Source: an uncultured Clostridia bacterium
GTDB lineage: Bacteria; Bacillota; Clostridia; UMGS1810
DNA: 64,000 bases
Reading direction: 5' to 3'
NCBI GenBank assembly: GCA_934500875.1
Contig: CAKSTL010000008.1
Location: 68,495 to 132,494, forward strand
Shown piece by piece: positions 53,364 through 62,208 of the stretch (its first letter is position 1; each line of letters begins with the position of its first letter). The position numbers and the translations under genes were made by a program. A model generated the notes under the pieces. That model did no database searches. It was not told the DNA's origin and saw only the letters and a program-made list of their open reading frames with translations.

Positions 53364-54628
53364 ATGAAAAAATATGACCTTATCGTGACAGGCGGAGGGT
53401 TTTCGGGATGTGCGGCAGCGCTTGCGGCGGCTGAAGGCAGAATGAAGGTGCTTTTGGCGGAAAAATCAAATGCGCTCGGCGGTGCGGCGAACATTTGCCT
53501 TGTAAATCCGTATATGAAATATTACACAAAGATAAACTCAAAAAGGGTTGATTTAAGCGCCGGAATTTTTAAAAAAATTAATGGCGAGCTTGAAAAATAC
53601 GGTGCGTTTTTTGAAGGAAAAAGAGCAGACGAAACAGGCACTTTTGACGAAGAAATTCTTAAACTTGTTTTGAACCGTATGCTGATAAAAAGTGGATTGA
53701 TATTTTATTTCACGCTCTTTTTGTCGGCTCAGACACCGAAAACGGAAAAATAAAATCGGTAAACCTTGCGACAAAATCGGGAATTATGACGTTTTATGCG
53801 GACAGGTTTATTGACGCAACCGGCGACGGCGATTTGGCATATTCGGCAGGCTGCGCCATGCGCCTGGGACGCTTAAAGGATTCGCTTTGTCAGCCTATGA
53901 CGTTGTGCTTTCGTATGGGTAATGTTGACACCGAAAAATGGAAATCCGAAGGAAAGAGAGCAAACGAGCTTTACAAAAAATACCGTGACGAGGGCAGAAT
54001 TAAAAATGTAAGAGAAGATATTTTATCCTTTATTAATGTCACGCCCGGGGTGCTGCATTTTAATTCAACAAGAATAGTAAAGCTTGACCCGACAAATGTT
54101 TTTGACGTTACAAAGGCTGAGATTGAGGCACGGGAACAGGTTTTTGAGCTTGCAAATTTTTTGAAGGACAATTTTTCGGCATTTAAAAATGCGCATATAA
54201 TATCCACCGCAGCGCAGATTGGCATACGTGAGAGCCGTATGCTGAGCGGAGAGTATGTGCTTACAAAGGGCGATATTGTTTCGTGCAGGCGTTTTGAAGA
54301 TTCGATTGCGCTCGGAAATTACGACATTGACATTCACAATCCCGAGGGCAGCGGAACAAGCCATTATTTTTTTAAAGACGGCGAATTTTACACAATTCCT
54401 TACAGGTGTCTTGTGCCGAAGGAGATTAAAAATCTTCTTGTTGCGGGAAGGTGCATCTCGGCAGACCACGAGGCGCAGACATCTGTAAGAATTATGCCGA
54501 CAGTCTGCTGTCTGGGTGAGGCGGCAGGCAGTGCGGCGGCGCTTGCTTACAAATACAAAACCAATATGGCTGACGTTGACGTAAAGAAACTTCGCAAGCT
54601 TCTTTCGGGCAGCGGCGCAATGGTGTGA
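53364..54628 (+). pseudogene. FAD-dependent oxidoreductase, frameshifted
   Basis: From ATG 53364 (GAGGGTG upstream) the FAD motif LIVTGGGFSGCAAALAAAEG and LLAEKSNALGGAAN are intact up to VLNRM. A missing base near 53,680 would restore ADKKWIDILFHALFVGSD, which continues to the C-terminal half with FIDATGDGDLAYSAGCA, LLVAGRCISADHEAQTS and VCCLGEAAGSAAALAYK. Corrected, the protein has about 421 residues, in the same superfamily as the gene at 42677. It is divergent from the broken PocR-AraC regulator, so both halves of a regulator-enzyme pair carry one lesion each. Confidence 0.82.
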
Positions 54629-54776
54629 TTTATTTTTGTGCAGACGCATTGTAATACATAAAAGGCATTTCTTAAGATGCAATATAAGTATTAGACATAT
54701 ATAAAGTGCAGTGGTATAATTTATATATAAAACAGAGATTTATAAATAATTCTTTTGCAAAGGGATTTTGGTGGTT

Positions 54777-55128
54777 ATGAAAAAGATTACGCAAACCGCA
54801 GGAAAGGACGCACTCGGCGAATTTGCACCCGATTTTGCGCATTTTAATGACGATATTCTTTTCGGCGAAAACCGGAACGGCGAAGGCATTGACACAAAAA
54901 CAAGGTGCATTATAACCGTTGTTTCGCTTATGTCACAGGAATAACCGATTTATCGTTAAAATATCACTTGCAGAATGTGAAAAACAACGGTGTGTCGCAA
55001 AAAGAAATTTCCGCAGCGTGTATCAAAAGCCGCTGCGCAGTTTTATTTACGAATGCAATCACGGGAGCGATGTGTTCTTTGTTTCGGCAAAAGATGAAGC
55101 GATTGATATGCTGACACGGCAATTTTAA
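54777..55128 (+). pseudogene. Carboxymuconolactone-decarboxylase-like fragment
   Basis: From ATG 54777 (GGTGG upstream) the frame reads EFAPDFAHFNDDILFGE and ITVVSLMSQ, typical of the AhpD/CMD family, then stops (TAA). One missing G restores GITDLSLKYHLQNVKNNGVS, after which similarity is lost. The last 35 codons (ending AKDEAIDMLTRQF) may come from another gene. The expected helix after the middle is absent. The short gap before it (54,629-54,776) is empty. Confidence 0.7.
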
Positions 55129-55440
55129 TTTGCATAACGTGGAGCAGAATAATGTGCACAAGTTATTTATTCATAGTAAGTATTCTTCTTTAGGACAGCT
55201 TTGCCTTAAAAACGCATTTTTGCGTTTTATCAAGCGTAAAAATCTTATAACCCGACAGAATTGCTTGCTTTTTTGCGTCGAAATTTGTCAAAAATACAGT
55301 TTTTAAGGTGCAATTAAGTTTTGAATATTATAAAATCCTGTGAAGGCAGGGGAGCGGCAAATTCTTAAGCAATTCTTCCTCAGTTTTGCGCAACTGACCT
55401 TTCCGATGCAGAGTTTTTTCATAAAGTTTTCCGTATGCGG
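55129..55440. other. Intergenic gap with weak hairpin
   Basis: About 310 bases before the methylase promoter. It holds AAACGC/GCGTTT (about 55,209-55,227) with T-rich flank, terminator-like, and an open minus-strand stretch (about 55,180-55,320) of unclear meaning. No gene is called. Confidence 0.35.
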
Positions 55441-55469
55441 TTGATTATTTTTTGAAATTGTGTTACAAT
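55441..55469 (+). promoter_or_regulatory. Promoter of the methylase pair
   Basis: TTGATT (55441-55446), 17 bases, TACAAT (55464-55469), 30 bases before the start of the D12-class methylase gene. Confidence 0.75.
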
Positions 55470-55498
55470 AGTAGCATTATTGTGGGGAGGTGACTGCG

Positions 55499-56749
55499 TT
55501 GGACTGCTTTTCTGTTTTGAATTATCAGGGAAGTAAAAAGAATTTGCTTGAATTTATTCATCAGAATGCATCTTCTTACATTCGGGAAGGCTCTGCAATA
55601 TTGGATATTTTTGCCGGAACGTGCAGCGTTGGGTACAGTTATAAAAGAGAATATCCCGTTTATGCAAATGACAGCGAGTTATACTCATATATAATTTCAA
55701 CAGCTCTGCTCGGAACCTACAATGAGGATTGCTCAAAAATAACGGAACAAATAGAAGAATATTTTCAGATTAACATAAATAAATTTTCAAAAAATACAAA
55801 AGAAAACCAATTAAGAGAGCAGGAATTATTGTCTGATTCCGAAAACATTTTACATTTGACCGATTATTATTCCAAACTGCCCACGGTTTGGAATAACGGT
55901 GTTCTTTTAAATGCCGAACATAAAAATTTTGAACTGTTTACCGTATATTATTCAAATTCATACTTCGGGTTAAAACAATCTATGGAAATTGATTCCTTAA
56001 GGTATGCTATAGAGAAATTCAAAAACACAAATTTATTCTTTCCGTTAATGACATCACTTTTCTTTGCAATGAAAGAGTGTGTTTTCTCGAAAGACGGTCA
56101 TATGGCTCAGCCGCTGAGTTTTATCGGCAACAAATCCAAATTGTATAATGTCCGAAATAAATCTGTTTTTGATATTTTTAAAGAAAAATTCCGCAGCTTT
56201 TTTTCTGACGGATTTGTAAATTGCTCCAACGGCAACAAAACCTATAATATGGATTTTGAAAGCTTAATAAAACAGGAAGATATTATAAATGATGTCGGCT
56301 TTATATATGCAGACCCGCCTTACACCGATATGCAGTATTCCAGATACTATCATCTGCTGAATATAGCCGCAAAATACGATTATCCGCATCCGACCAAAAT
56401 TTCGGGAAAATATACAAAGGGTTTATATACCGAAAACCGTTTTCAATCAAAATTGAGCGCTAAAAGCACGTGTTTAACGGCATTTAACAATCTTGTTGCG
56501 TTTGCGGGCAATTATAATAAAAATTTGGCTGTCAGCTTTGCGTATCCCGTAGATTTGGAAAATCAAAAGACTGACCGTTATGTAATGTCTGTTGAGGATA
56601 TTAAAAATTCTTGCATAAAAGAATTTGGCGTGAAAAATGTTGAATCGGCACAGCTTAATTATTCACATTCAAACAACAGAAACAAGGCTCAGAAAAAAGT
56701 AGTGGAATATTTGATATTATGCAACGGAAACGGGCGGCGAATGTTATGA
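55499..56749 (+). CDS. D12-class adenine-N6 DNA methyltransferase
   Basis: About 416 residues from TTG 55499, with GGGGAGG 8 bases upstream; a GTG at 55490 would overlap that site. The order of motifs is N-terminal SAM part NYQGSKKNLLEFI (motif X-like) and ILDIFAGTCSVGYSYK (motif I, about 35-50), a variable recognition region, then IYADPPYTDMQYSRYYH (motif IV, about 270). DPPY indicates adenine-N6 chemistry. It overlaps the next gene by 4 bases (ATGA). It is probably the modification half of a restriction or defence cassette. Confidence 0.88.
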   Translation: MDCFSVLNYQGSKKNLLEFIHQNASSYIREGSAILDIFAGTCSVGYSYKREYPVYANDSELYSYIISTALLGTYNEDCSKITEQIEEYFQININKFSKNTKENQLREQELLSDSENILHLTDYYSKLPTVWNNGVLLNAEHKNFELFTVYYSNSYFGLKQSMEIDSLRYAIEKFKNTNLFFPLMTSLFFAMKECVFSKDGHMAQPLSFIGNKSKLYNVRNKSVFDIFKEKFRSFFSDGFVNCSNGNKTYNMDFESLIKQEDIINDVGFIYADPPYTDMQYSRYYHLLNIAAKYDYPHPTKISGKYTKGLYTENRFQSKLSAKSTCLTAFNNLVAFAGNYNKNLAVSFAYPVDLENQKTDRYVMSVEDIKNSCIKEFGVKNVESAQLNYSHSNNRNKAQKKVVEYLILCNGNGRRML

Positions 56750-58326
56750 AATTAATTGAAGAAGTAAAAAGAGAAATACACAATACAACAGCTTCAAATA
56801 AAAACCCTTTGTATAATTCGCACATATATTGGTCGCAAAAGCCATTTAATATTTGTGATATTCTGATTGACGCATTCAGCGAAGAGGGCGATGTTGTTTT
56901 TGACCCCTTTTTGGGTTCGGGCGTTACATTGTTGCAGGCTGTATCGGATGGGAAAAAAAGAAAAGCAATCGGCTGCGAAATAAACGAGGCGCCGCTTTTT
57001 ATAGTTAATACTTTATTAAAAGATTATGATGCTCAAAAATACAAACAGGTGTCGCAGGAATTTCTTTCAAAGATAAGTAAACTTCAAAAATACTATTTTA
57101 CAAAGTGTGAAAACTGCGGTTCAAACGGCATTATTACATCAGTTATTTTTGATAAAGCGCAGCGTGATGCCGAAATTAAAATCAAGAGTATTAAATATCG
57201 GTGCGGCTGCTCATCAAAGTGTACCAAAGAGCCGGACAAAGAAGATATCGGGTTAATTAATGCTGAGCGTAATGTAAGGAATATAAGCGACACACTGCTT
57301 ATTGCCAACAGTAAATTGGCGGTGTATGAAAATCAGCATATAAGCCGGATTTTTACAAAAAGAAATTTTGCCGTGCTGGATGAAGTTGTCGGTATTATTG
57401 ACAGTCTGCCGTATTATAACGATTTGTTCAAATACATATTAATGTCTGTTATACATTTGTGCAAGATAACGGATAAACACTCTAATTCTCAATGGCCGCT
57501 CTGGATTCCCAAAACGGACTGTGTTGAGAAAAACGTTGTTGATTTATTGGAGAAAAAAGTAAAAAAATTCTTTTCAACAATTGAATTCTTGGAAAATAAT
57601 TACAAACATAAGTCCGAATATAAGTTATTGCACAAAGGAAGTCAGTATATTGATGACCTTGATATTGAAAACAATTCCGTGCAGCTTATTATAACAGACC
57701 CGCCGTATTTGGGTCAGGTGGCATACTCGGAATATATGCAGTTATATAAACCGTTTTTGGGTTTGGATTTTAACATTGATGACGAAATTGTGGTTTCGTC
57801 CGCACCGTCACGCAATAAAGGCGAAGATGAATATTTTAAACTTTTGGATGACGTGTTTAATATTTGCTCCGATAAATTAAAAAACGGCGGGTATTTCTGT
57901 ATGTATTTTCACGATTCAAGCCTGGAAGTTTGGAACAAACTGATAAACAGCCTGTCAAGTTATAAATTGCAGTATCTGGGACAGGCGCACATTGCAAAAT
58001 CTAATACTTTGAAAAATATTATCAGTCCCAAAAAGTCTTTGAACGGTGATTGTATTTTGTTTTTCAAAAAAGTTCAGACGCCTGCATACAAACAGGACGG
58101 AGCCGAATCGGCGGAGGAAATAGAAAAAAACATTGCTTGTCAATCCCGTTCTTTGGTAAGAAAATTCGGTGCGCTGTCTACGCCGGAGCTGTATGATAAC
58201 GGTCTTATGGAAATTCTAATACAAAACGGATGGTTAAAAACAATTTCACAAAAGTATAAATCCTTGGTAGAGATATTTGAAAAACACTTAAAATGGGATG
58301 CAGACACCGCTAAATGGGTGTTGTAA
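56746..58326 (+). CDS. DNA methyltransferase with internal Zn-ribbon
   Basis: 526 residues from ATG 56746. Motif I is VVFDPFLGSGVTLLQA (52-59 core). A probable zinc module follows with Cys121-x2-Cys124 and Cys153, Cys155, Cys159. Then come the RIFTKRNF block (about 201-208), motif IV TDPPYLGQVAYSEYMQLY (DPPY 318-321) and SSAPSRNKGEDEY. It resembles the Zn-ribbon adenine methylases (COG1743-like). The RIFTKRN and PSR blocks also occur in the nuclease-fused methylase encoded convergently, so the two are paralogues. It is translationally coupled to the D12-class gene. Confidence 0.85.
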   Translation: MKLIEEVKREIHNTTASNKNPLYNSHIYWSQKPFNICDILIDAFSEEGDVVFDPFLGSGVTLLQAVSDGKKRKAIGCEINEAPLFIVNTLLKDYDAQKYKQVSQEFLSKISKLQKYYFTKCENCGSNGIITSVIFDKAQRDAEIKIKSIKYRCGCSSKCTKEPDKEDIGLINAERNVRNISDTLLIANSKLAVYENQHISRIFTKRNFAVLDEVVGIIDSLPYYNDLFKYILMSVIHLCKITDKHSNSQWPLWIPKTDCVEKNVVDLLEKKVKKFFSTIEFLENNYKHKSEYKLLHKGSQYIDDLDIENNSVQLIITDPPYLGQVAYSEYMQLYKPFLGLDFNIDDEIVVSSAPSRNKGEDEYFKLLDDVFNICSDKLKNGGYFCMYFHDSSLEVWNKLINSLSSYKLQYLGQAHIAKSNTLKNIISPKKSLNGDCILFFKKVQTPAYKQDGAESAEEIEKNIACQSRSLVRKFGALSTPELYDNGLMEILIQNGWLKTISQKYKSLVEIFEKHLKWDADTAKWVL

Positions 58327-58332
58327 ACGCCA

Positions 58333-58372
58333 AAAACGGAATCGCTTAAAGTGCTAAACGATTCCGTTTTGT
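58333..58372 (+). terminator. Terminator after methylase pair
   Basis: AAAACGGAATCG (58333-58344) pairs perfectly with CGATTCCGTTTT (58359-58370) over a 14-base loop. A and T flanks allow action in both directions. Confidence 0.88.
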
Positions 58373-58445
58373 ATTGCCATCTTGAGTTAATATCTTCAAG
58401 TGCCGCCAGCGGTTAAATGTTTAACATAATAAAAAATACGGCTTT

Positions 58446-58495
58446 AGCCGCTCCTCGATAAGAAAGCAATGCTTACTTATCGAGGAGTGGCTTTT
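58446..58495. terminator. Long hairpin between convergent genes
   Basis: AGCCGCTCCTCGATAAG (58446-58462) pairs with CTTATCGAGGAGTGGCT (58476-58492) with one G-T pair, followed by TTTT. It may end the minus-strand gene or be a transposon-like inverted repeat; only the first role has support from position. Confidence 0.7.
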
Positions 58496-58523
58496 GCAGC
58501 ATAATATTTTTCGGCTTTCGTAT

Positions 58524-60929
58524 TTATTTTGCAGTGCTAAGTTTTAATGCGCCGTTGTAGTATTGTCCCGGAAAATATTCGTTCAGTTTTCGGGTTATAT
58601 ATTCTCCGTTCCACATTGCAATATCTTGTTCGTTTGAAATTAGCTGACCGTCTTTGGTAAAATCCGATGTGGTGACGCAAACGGCGGCATCAGCCGCACG
58701 GCGCAGTCTTTCCGCCACCAGACGCTGCATTGGTTCGCTTCCGACGTTGGCGGTCCAGCGTTTGCACTGAAATAAATATAATTTTATACATTTTTCCTCA
58801 TCATATTTTTCGGCAAGCAGGTCAACACCCAAATCTCCTGCGCCGCCGATATTGACAACGTTAAAATATCCGTCAGCCTCCAGTAATTTTTTCACGAGCT
58901 TTTCAAATTCAAACCCCTCCAAAGCAGAGATATCCGTTGCTGTATCACAAGCGGCTTGTGAGAAGTTTTTCTTGGTATAAACCCGCCCGTCCGTTTCACA
59001 GTAATTTTTTACCAGTGTGTCAATACCGGAAGAATGGGCGCTGTCAGCAAGAAATTGGTTAACTGTTTTGGGGTCTCCGCTGCACAGGGTATTTGCAATT
59101 TCAAAATACAAATCGTCAAGAACAAACCTGCCTTTTTCGTCTAAAAGCCTTTTGATGATTACGGGAATGAGGTTATAAAACTTTGTGAATAAATCAGAGT
59201 TGTCCTCAATGTCCAGATAAAGCTTGTTATAATCCTTTCTCACGATGGATGTGTTTGCGTCTGTAACGAAATTATTAAAGATAATATTCCTGATTATCAG
59301 GCGTTCGTTTTCCGAAACGATATGTGCCTCCTTTTGCAGAATTTCTTTTTCCGCCAAGGCTACAGCTTTTGTAATGGTCAGTTCCTTTTTTTCTATTGCG
59401 TTGTATACTGTCTTTACCGTTTCAAATTCGTAATTTTTATTTCCGATATACCAATACCGCTCATCTTCATCAAGCTTTTGAAATCCGATTATCATTTCTT
59501 TTGAAAGAGTGTTTTTATATGCGGCTTGTTTGCGGATGGTGGGGTCGTTTTTGTCTGTTCCTACTCTAAAAGCATACTCAAAACCGTTTTTTCTTGCTAA
59601 ATTTATAATTTCCGTAAGAGTGGTAAAGTATTTGGCTTTGCCCAGTTTTACCGTAAAAACAGCAAGTGAATTTTTCTTAAGTACCCGATAAAACGCTTTA
59701 AACATTTTGTCTATATCGGAATAATATTGACCGATATCACGTTTGTTCTTTCTTGAGGGAGAATCGCTTTGCACAATTTCTTCATCAAGCATTTTAGCCG
59801 TCAGCTTAAAGTTGTTTTTGTCATAAAATTTATTTAGCCAGACCCTGTATAACTGATTCCTTTCCAAATAGGGAACCTGGTCTGTATACGGAAAATCGGT
59901 ATATATCAGGTCGTATGTTTCTTTTAACAGTTTCTCCGAACAAAAATCCTGATACGATTCATTAAATATGCAATATTTTTTATCTTTTTCATCTTTCTCA
60001 AAAAGAATATCCGCATATTCTTTTTTAAAGCTGACAAAACTGTTAAACTTAGCCTCAAAAATCGTCCAGACATTCATCTCCTGAGCGCCGAACGGCACAA
60101 CGTGATATAATATGTCCGTGCTTGAACCGTACATTGAAATTCTTGCCAAAGACAACGTAGATACCAAAGCCTGTTCAATGACATCCCTCTCAATACACGG
60201 CTCCTGTTTTAATATTTCTTTTTGTATCATCAGCATAGCTTTTTGGTTTCTTTTTGTGAATATCCTGTCATAACGGTTTGCGCCGGCAGACTTTGTTATG
60301 TTAATACGGCTGTTTTCAATATAAGCGTTTTTGGGAAAATCTGCGACGTCATCTTTTGAAACAGAGTTGAACTTTGCTTCATCAAACTTTTCAAAAACTT
60401 TGTATTTACTTTTGCAAATCGGGCATGGAGAAATCAGTTTTATATTTTTGTTGTCTGAAAACTCTCTGTTGGGACGGGGCGAATAGAATTCGTTGTTCTT
60501 TGGGTCAAAATACAGTTTTTCAATATAGTTTTTAACTTTGCAGCAGTAGGTTTCATACAGGTTCATAACAGGCGATTTTACGCTTTCTTCTATTTTGTTG
60601 AACAGCTTGTTCAATTTCTTTAAATCAACACGAACCAGCATTGCATACACCGCTGAGTATGTGTAATTATCTATCTCCGTGGCAACAATTTTTCTGTTGG
60701 CTTTTGCGGCGGCGATGACAAAAGAGCCCGAGCCCATAAAAGGGTCAAAAATAATATCATCTTCATCAGTTATCGCTTCAATAATTTTTTGCGCAATCTT
60801 GGGTGATTTTCTGCCCTTAAAGTTGAAAACCGTTTTCAGTTTAAAGGGTACGTTGTTTTTTGCGCCTTCTGTTGCGGATAACAGTTTTTGAATTTTTTCT
60901 TTGTTTTCACGTGTAATCTCTTTTTTCAT
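58524..60929 (-). CDS. DNA methyltransferase-like protein fused to Mrr-type nuclease
   Basis: 801 residues. The N-terminal part has SAM motif I IIFDPFMGSGSFVIAAA (61-70 core), CPICKSKYKVF (half a zinc ribbon), YDRIFTKRNQK (about 220-230), and in the motif IV place IYTDFPYTDQVPYLERNQ, where DFPY (345-348) replaces DPPY. SDSPSRKNKRD follows. The C-terminal part has FEFEKLVKKLLEADGYF, Asp703 in GAGDLGVDLLA and Gln721-Cys-Lys723 in LFQCKRW, the core of Mrr-like PD-(D/E)xK nucleases, then VCVTTSDFTKDG. It probably cuts DNA. The Pro to Phe change may make the methylase part a reader. It is convergent with two separate methylases. Confidence 0.85.
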   Translation of the reverse strand: MKKEITRENKEKIQKLLSATEGAKNNVPFKLKTVFNFKGRKSPKIAQKIIEAITDEDDIIFDPFMGSGSFVIAAAKANRKIVATEIDNYTYSAVYAMLVRVDLKKLNKLFNKIEESVKSPVMNLYETYCCKVKNYIEKLYFDPKNNEFYSPRPNREFSDNKNIKLISPCPICKSKYKVFEKFDEAKFNSVSKDDVADFPKNAYIENSRINITKSAGANRYDRIFTKRNQKAMLMIQKEILKQEPCIERDVIEQALVSTLSLARISMYGSSTDILYHVVPFGAQEMNVWTIFEAKFNSFVSFKKEYADILFEKDEKDKKYCIFNESYQDFCSEKLLKETYDLIYTDFPYTDQVPYLERNQLYRVWLNKFYDKNNFKLTAKMLDEEIVQSDSPSRKNKRDIGQYYSDIDKMFKAFYRVLKKNSLAVFTVKLGKAKYFTTLTEIINLARKNGFEYAFRVGTDKNDPTIRKQAAYKNTLSKEMIIGFQKLDEDERYWYIGNKNYEFETVKTVYNAIEKKELTITKAVALAEKEILQKEAHIVSENERLIIRNIIFNNFVTDANTSIVRKDYNKLYLDIEDNSDLFTKFYNLIPVIIKRLLDEKGRFVLDDLYFEIANTLCSGDPKTVNQFLADSAHSSGIDTLVKNYCETDGRVYTKKNFSQAACDTATDISALEGFEFEKLVKKLLEADGYFNVVNIGGAGDLGVDLLAEKYDEEKCIKLYLFQCKRWTANVGSEPMQRLVAERLRRAADAAVCVTTSDFTKDGQLISNEQDIAMWNGEYITRKLNEYFPGQYYNGALKLSTAK

Positions 60930-61129
60930 TTTGTATCCTCCAAAATATATGCAGGCATGCCCGTTGCGTCTGCTGTCAGGTCTGATTTCGATAACGTGGG
61001 AGTTTTGTTTTCTCAGATAAAACTGTTTATATCAACACCTTAATGTAATTATAACATAAATCTATGTGTATGTGTTATATAAAAATGTATTTTTTTGTGA
61101 TAAATCTGCTGTATACAATTACAACGCCG

Positions 61130-61600
61130 TTGTTTTAAAGGAAAAATATACAGAAAAGGCATATATTGGTCAGGTATTGCCGAAGGCGGTTTTGCGCTGT
61201 AAGATTTTAAACAAACACGGTATACGAAAATGTGTGGACAAAAACGCTCACATTTCCGTTGACCCAAAGGTTTATGCCGAAAAATATGAGTTTCTTGCGG
61301 ACAGATATGCAAAGGCGAAAGACAAGCTTGATAAAACGGAAACGGAAATTGCAAACAGAAATTCAAGGAAAATATGATTGCGGCGTTCCTTGATAAATTA
61401 GAAAAGCAGGAACATTTGATTACGGATTTTGATACCGGACTTTGGAATGCAGTGATAGAAACAATGACAATATACTCCAAAGAACATATCGTTTTTAAGT
61501 TCAAGGGCGGAGTGGTCGATTGTATAGAAACCTCACAGAAGAACCGAAACGGTGCATCTGTGGGGTTCTTTTTTGCCTGCACATTGCCGCTATGAAAGGT
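61130..61600 (+). pseudogene. Serine-recombinase C-terminal remnant
   Basis: Two overlapping frames (join near 61,374) read AHISVDPKVYAEKYEFL with RYAKAKDKLDKTE, then FLDKLEKQEHLITDFDTGLWNAV, then a VFKFKGGVVD end. This matches the C-terminal coiled-coil and end of large serine recombinases (TndX/TnpX type). The catalytic N-terminus is missing and one frameshift is present. It is the only mobile-DNA enzyme trace near the methylase cassette. The 200 bases between this and the nuclease start show nothing else. Confidence 0.6.
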
Positions 61601-61692
61601 GTTTACTTGCAATTGCGGCTTATAACGGCATTGAAATTAAGAAATATAGCTTAATTACGCAAATTAAAAAATTGTCATTTATCGATACGCTC

Positions 61693-61721
61693 TTGACAAT
61701 TCATATAAATTGTGATACAAT
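61693..61721 (+). promoter_or_regulatory. Promoter of marR-TSUP operon
   Basis: TTGACA (61693-61698), 17 bases, TACAAT (61716-61721). It is a near-consensus sigma-A promoter 47 bases before the start codon. Confidence 0.82.
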
Positions 61722-61753
61722 ACTTCAAAAATGAACAATTCAAATATGAAGTA
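61721..61753 (+). promoter_or_regulatory. Candidate MarR operator
   Basis: TACTTCA (61721-61727) and TGAAGTA (61747-61753) form a 7-bp inverted repeat around the predicted transcription start, between the -10 and the ribosome site. It is placed so that a MarR dimer would block its own operon. Inference from position. Confidence 0.45.
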
Positions 61754-61767
61754 TGAGGTGACAGAGT

Positions 61768-62208
61768 GTGAATTTAAGCATAGAAGTTTCAAGAAAGATT
61801 TCCCGGGCATACAATGCGATGTGCAAGCCACTATGCAAAGAGTTAGAACTGCCGCAGACAGCGTTTGACATTCTGATGTTTCTCGGCAACAACCCGAACT
61901 ATAACACTGCCGGCGAAATAGTGGAAATACGGCGGATTAAGGCAAATCTTGTATCGGTAAATGTTGAAAGGCTTGTCCGAGAAGGGTATCTTCTCAGAAA
62001 GCAGGTGAAAGGAGATCGGCGTAAAACGGGCCTTATATGTACAGATAAAGCAAAGCCGATTATTGAGCGCGGGCGAAAACTTCAGAAAGCCTTTACAGAG
62101 AGAATGTTCTTGAATATGGATGACGATCTGCGTAAAGCGTTTTCGGAGGCAACGAATATTATTGAGAAAAATCTGAATGAGATTTTGGAGGCGGAAAATA
62201 AATTATGA
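61768..62208 (+). CDS. MarR-family transcription regulator
   Basis: 146 residues from GTG 61768 (GAGGTGA upstream). The winged helix has ELPQTAFDILMFLGNN, then VSVNVERLVREGYLLRKQVKGDRRKTGL, the MarR wing with the DRR core. The C-terminal helix completes the dimer domain. It overlaps the TSUP gene by 4 bases and so is co-translated. Probably an autoregulated repressor that senses a small molecule, perhaps a sulfur compound given the partner. Confidence 0.88.
   Translation: MNLSIEVSRKISRAYNAMCKPLCKELELPQTAFDILMFLGNNPNYNTAGEIVEIRRIKANLVSVNVERLVREGYLLRKQVKGDRRKTGLICTDKAKPIIERGRKLQKAFTERMFLNMDDDLRKAFSEATNIIEKNLNEILEAENKL

Noticed and set aside
55129..55440. Minus-strand gene in the gap before the methylases
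   Set aside because: About 45 open codons without start, ribosome site or family motif; not enough to call.
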